Below are positions 62,508 to 64,000 of a DNA stretch of 64,000 nt, one piece after another. Made by a program: the position numbers and the translations under genes. The DNA comes from an uncultured bacterium (GTDB lineage: Bacteria; Verrucomicrobiota; Lentisphaeria; Victivallales; UBA1829). The stretch spans positions 62,001-126,000 of the forward strand of contig URNX01000002.1 in the NCBI GenBank assembly GCA_900549415.1, given 5' to 3'. The stretch's first letter is position 1; the number at the start of each line of letters is the position of its first letter. The notes beneath the pieces are model-generated. The model saw only the letters and a program-made list of their open reading frames with translations. It was not told where the DNA came from and made no database searches.

Positions 62508-64000
62508 GGTGTTTTTCCCAGATTGATGATGGTGTATTCGCCCATGGAGGCGGGTACGACGACCATATCCATGTATTTCGCATGATAAGATTTTGCGGGA
62601 TCCTTTTTGGAACAGACGAGGATTTCCTCCCCCTGAACCAGGACAAGGACATGGAACTTCGCTCCCTGTGTATCATCGGAAATTTCGCGGTCGAACGAGA
62701 AGCGGCGCAGACTGAAGTAGATCAGATCGTGTTCGCCCACAATCTCCTCTTTCCAGCCTTCGCCTTCGCGGAAGGTGCGCGGTTTCGGACGGAGGACTCC
62801 GTCGATGACGCTCCTGCGGCGGTCGGCGGCAAGAACATTTTTGCCGTGAATCGAGTGAATCGGGCGCGGGTTGCCGTCGAGGTCTTTGCGCAGGTAATCG
62901 TAAAGCTTGAACGTGTAGCTTCCGATTGTGTAGCTTCCGATTTCCAGAACGACCTGATTGCGTCCGGAAGCGTGAATGGTTCCGCCGGGGAGCAGGAACT
63001 GGTCGCCCTCTTCGCTCGGGAAACTGTTGACGAATTTGTCGTGGTCGAACGGAATGTGTTCTTTTTCCGCCTTCTCGATGCAGCGGAAGAATTCATCCAC
63101 ATTGCAGTCGTCCTGAAGTCCGAGATAGGTTTTTGATCCGGCGGTTTTGACGCAGTAGTAACTCTCATCCTGCTGGAACGGTTCGCCGAAGTGTTCCGCA
63201 TTATAGGCTTTCGGCGGGTGAACCTGAATGGACATGTTTCCGCTTCCGCCGTAGGTGTCGTCGTAGTTGAAGCGGATCGGGAAGACGTGTCCGAATCGGG
63301 CGACGCTTTCCGCGCCCATGAGCGCTTCCGCCTTCTGTTTGAAGAAGGTGGAGAAGGGGATGTTGAAGGTGTCTTTGCCGACCTTGATCTGAAGGCTGAC
63401 TTCGTTCGGAATCATGTCGAAAACCCACGCACAGTTGCGCATATCGTCGGGGAGATGACGCAGCTGTTTGACAAAGTTTCCGCCCCAGACGCCCTCCAGG
63501 TAGACCGGCGTACAGCGGAAGGGTGACTGCACCTGAATATCGAAAACCTCTTTCAGGGCATCAAGCGGAAGCATTTTCATGCGGTCGCTCATGTTGTCGT
63601 CGATGTAATATGCGACGCCGTTGTTCCGGATCAGGTTCTGACGGTGCAGCATGGCGATTTCGTAATCGTAATAGTACATGCGGCGGAAAATGTAAGGAAG
63701 TGTGCGCTTCTTTCCCGTGTCGCCGAAGTTACGGACCTTGTGTTCGCGGATGCGGAGTGTGGTTTCGAGAGGGGTGACATCAAGAAATACCGCAAGGTCA
63801 CCATCTTCGCGGAAAGCGGAGAGAGCGGAGCCGAACCCGTAAAGAATTACAAGGGAATCCGCGGAACGGCTTTCTTTGAGAAGACGGACGAGGGCGGCTG
63901 TTTTTGCATTGTCAAACAGCGTTTCCGGCTCGCGGTGTCTGGATTTTCCGAACAGGAGAATCGGGTCGATGACGCGGTCTTCGGGGAGGGAGTCCGCGAG
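62477..64000 (-). CDS. Class I mannose-6-phosphate isomerase with N-terminal extension (partial, 5' end beyond window)
   Basis: The frame stays open from the stop at 62477 through the right window edge, so the start lies outside; at least 508 residues are visible. An ATG at 63679 is internal. The C-terminal 400 residues carry PMI cupin motifs: LSLQVHPP-like SIQVHPPKAY, DESYYCV, LPGGTIHASG and a C-terminal cupin. The upstream part, with LVILYGFGSALS, GDLAVFLDVTPLE and RRMYYYDYEIAML, matches the long class I variant with an extra N-terminal domain. It interconverts mannose-6-P and fructose-6-P, feeding the sugar operon into glycolysis. Confidence 0.88.
   Translation of the reverse strand, partial: LADSLPEDRVIDPILLFGKSRHREPETLFDNAKTAALVRLLKESRSADSLVILYGFGSALSAFREDGDLAVFLDVTPLETTLRIREHKVRNFGDTGKKRTLPYIFRRMYYYDYEIAMLHRQNLIRNNGVAYYIDDNMSDRMKMLPLDALKEVFDIQVQSPFRCTPVYLEGVWGGNFVKQLRHLPDDMRNCAWVFDMIPNEVSLQIKVGKDTFNIPFSTFFKQKAEALMGAESVARFGHVFPIRFNYDDTYGGSGNMSIQVHPPKAYNAEHFGEPFQQDESYYCVKTAGSKTYLGLQDDCNVDEFFRCIEKAEKEHIPFDHDKFVNSFPSEEGDQFLLPGGTIHASGRNQVVLEIGSYTIGSYTFKLYDYLRKDLDGNPRPIHSIHGKNVLAADRRRSVIDGVLRPKPRTFREGEGWKEEIVGEHDLIYFSLRRFSFDREISDDTQGAKFHVLVLVQGEEILVCSKKDPAKSYHAKYMDMVVVPASMGEYTIINLGKTPCKVTKTMLK

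Noticed and set aside
1..64000. CRISPR arrays, tRNA or rRNA genes
   Set aside because: No regularly spaced direct repeats and no cloverleaf or rRNA signatures were seen in the intergenic regions, nearly all of which are shorter than 270 bases.

Overview
The window looks like chromosome from a Gram-negative, glycan-degrading bacterium of the PVC superphylum, most likely Lentisphaerae (Victivallis-like). Evidence for this is an lpxC gene with a neighbouring fabZ-type gene (lipid A), a prepilin-like protein of the FTLIELL / DG-tail type that is heavily expanded in Lentisphaerae and Planctomycetes, many glycoside hydrolases, AraC regulators beside sugar genes, and moderately high GC. The taxon is an inference; no rRNA or tRNA gene is present to confirm it.

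Layout. 1-1087: a truncated MscS channel. 1346-6099: an operon of an unknown secreted protein, a pseudopilin and a secreted clan GH-A-like glycosidase, followed by an AraC regulator (6096-6965) divergent from an unrecognised barrel-type protein (7072-9018). 9005-11751: SIMPL protein, AlkA-like glycosylase, lactonase and Smr protein, all on the minus strand. 11884-17884: sugar-catabolism genes, comprising a fucose/arabinose-isomerase-family protein, a solute-binding protein coupled to an AraC regulator and, divergently, ThuA and a Gfo/Idh/MocA oxidoreductase. 17946-18944: a DUF6625-like putative glycosyltransferase. 19149-24098: an RbbA-type export system (adaptor, double ATPase-permease, permease), then MATE, NIF3-like, M50 protease and xseA. 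28039-29142: a lone MsmX/UgpC-type ATPase. 29407-31766: hisD-hisC.

31811-35610: the most unusual region. It is an isolated phage capsid cassette (scaffold, major capsid, cement-like and DnaT_2-like head protein) on the minus strand, with a divergent 382-residue protein sharing a symmetric promoter/operator region. No terminase, portal, protease, tail, lysis or integration gene is visible. It sits between hisC and the end of a housekeeping operon.

35659-42440: one long minus-strand operon, lpxC, tandem-hotdog fabZ, glgB, rsmB-like, tatD-like, tcdA. 42604-48783: a GH106-like hydrolase, and galA-crcB-trmL. 49050-54101: ECF sigma factor, zinc-finger anti-sigma factor, then a MacAB-type transporter. 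54102-56512: a GntR/FadR regulator divergent from an esterase and a TauE/SafE permease, with a perfect TTGTATACAA-type operator on the promoter. 56513-57001: a gene-poor stretch with decayed glycosidase/lectin tails. 57002-58315: a CNNM/CorC-type membrane protein. 58468-64000: a minus-strand glycan operon, class I mannose-6-phosphate isomerase (truncated by the window), ROK kinase, GH42 beta-galactosidase and an SGNH esterase.

Many promoters share one architecture, TTGAxx-N16/17-TATATT or TATAGT. Four convergent gene pairs have touching or nearly touching 3' ends, three of them overlapping or abutting. No CRISPR array, tRNA, rRNA or insertion sequence was seen.
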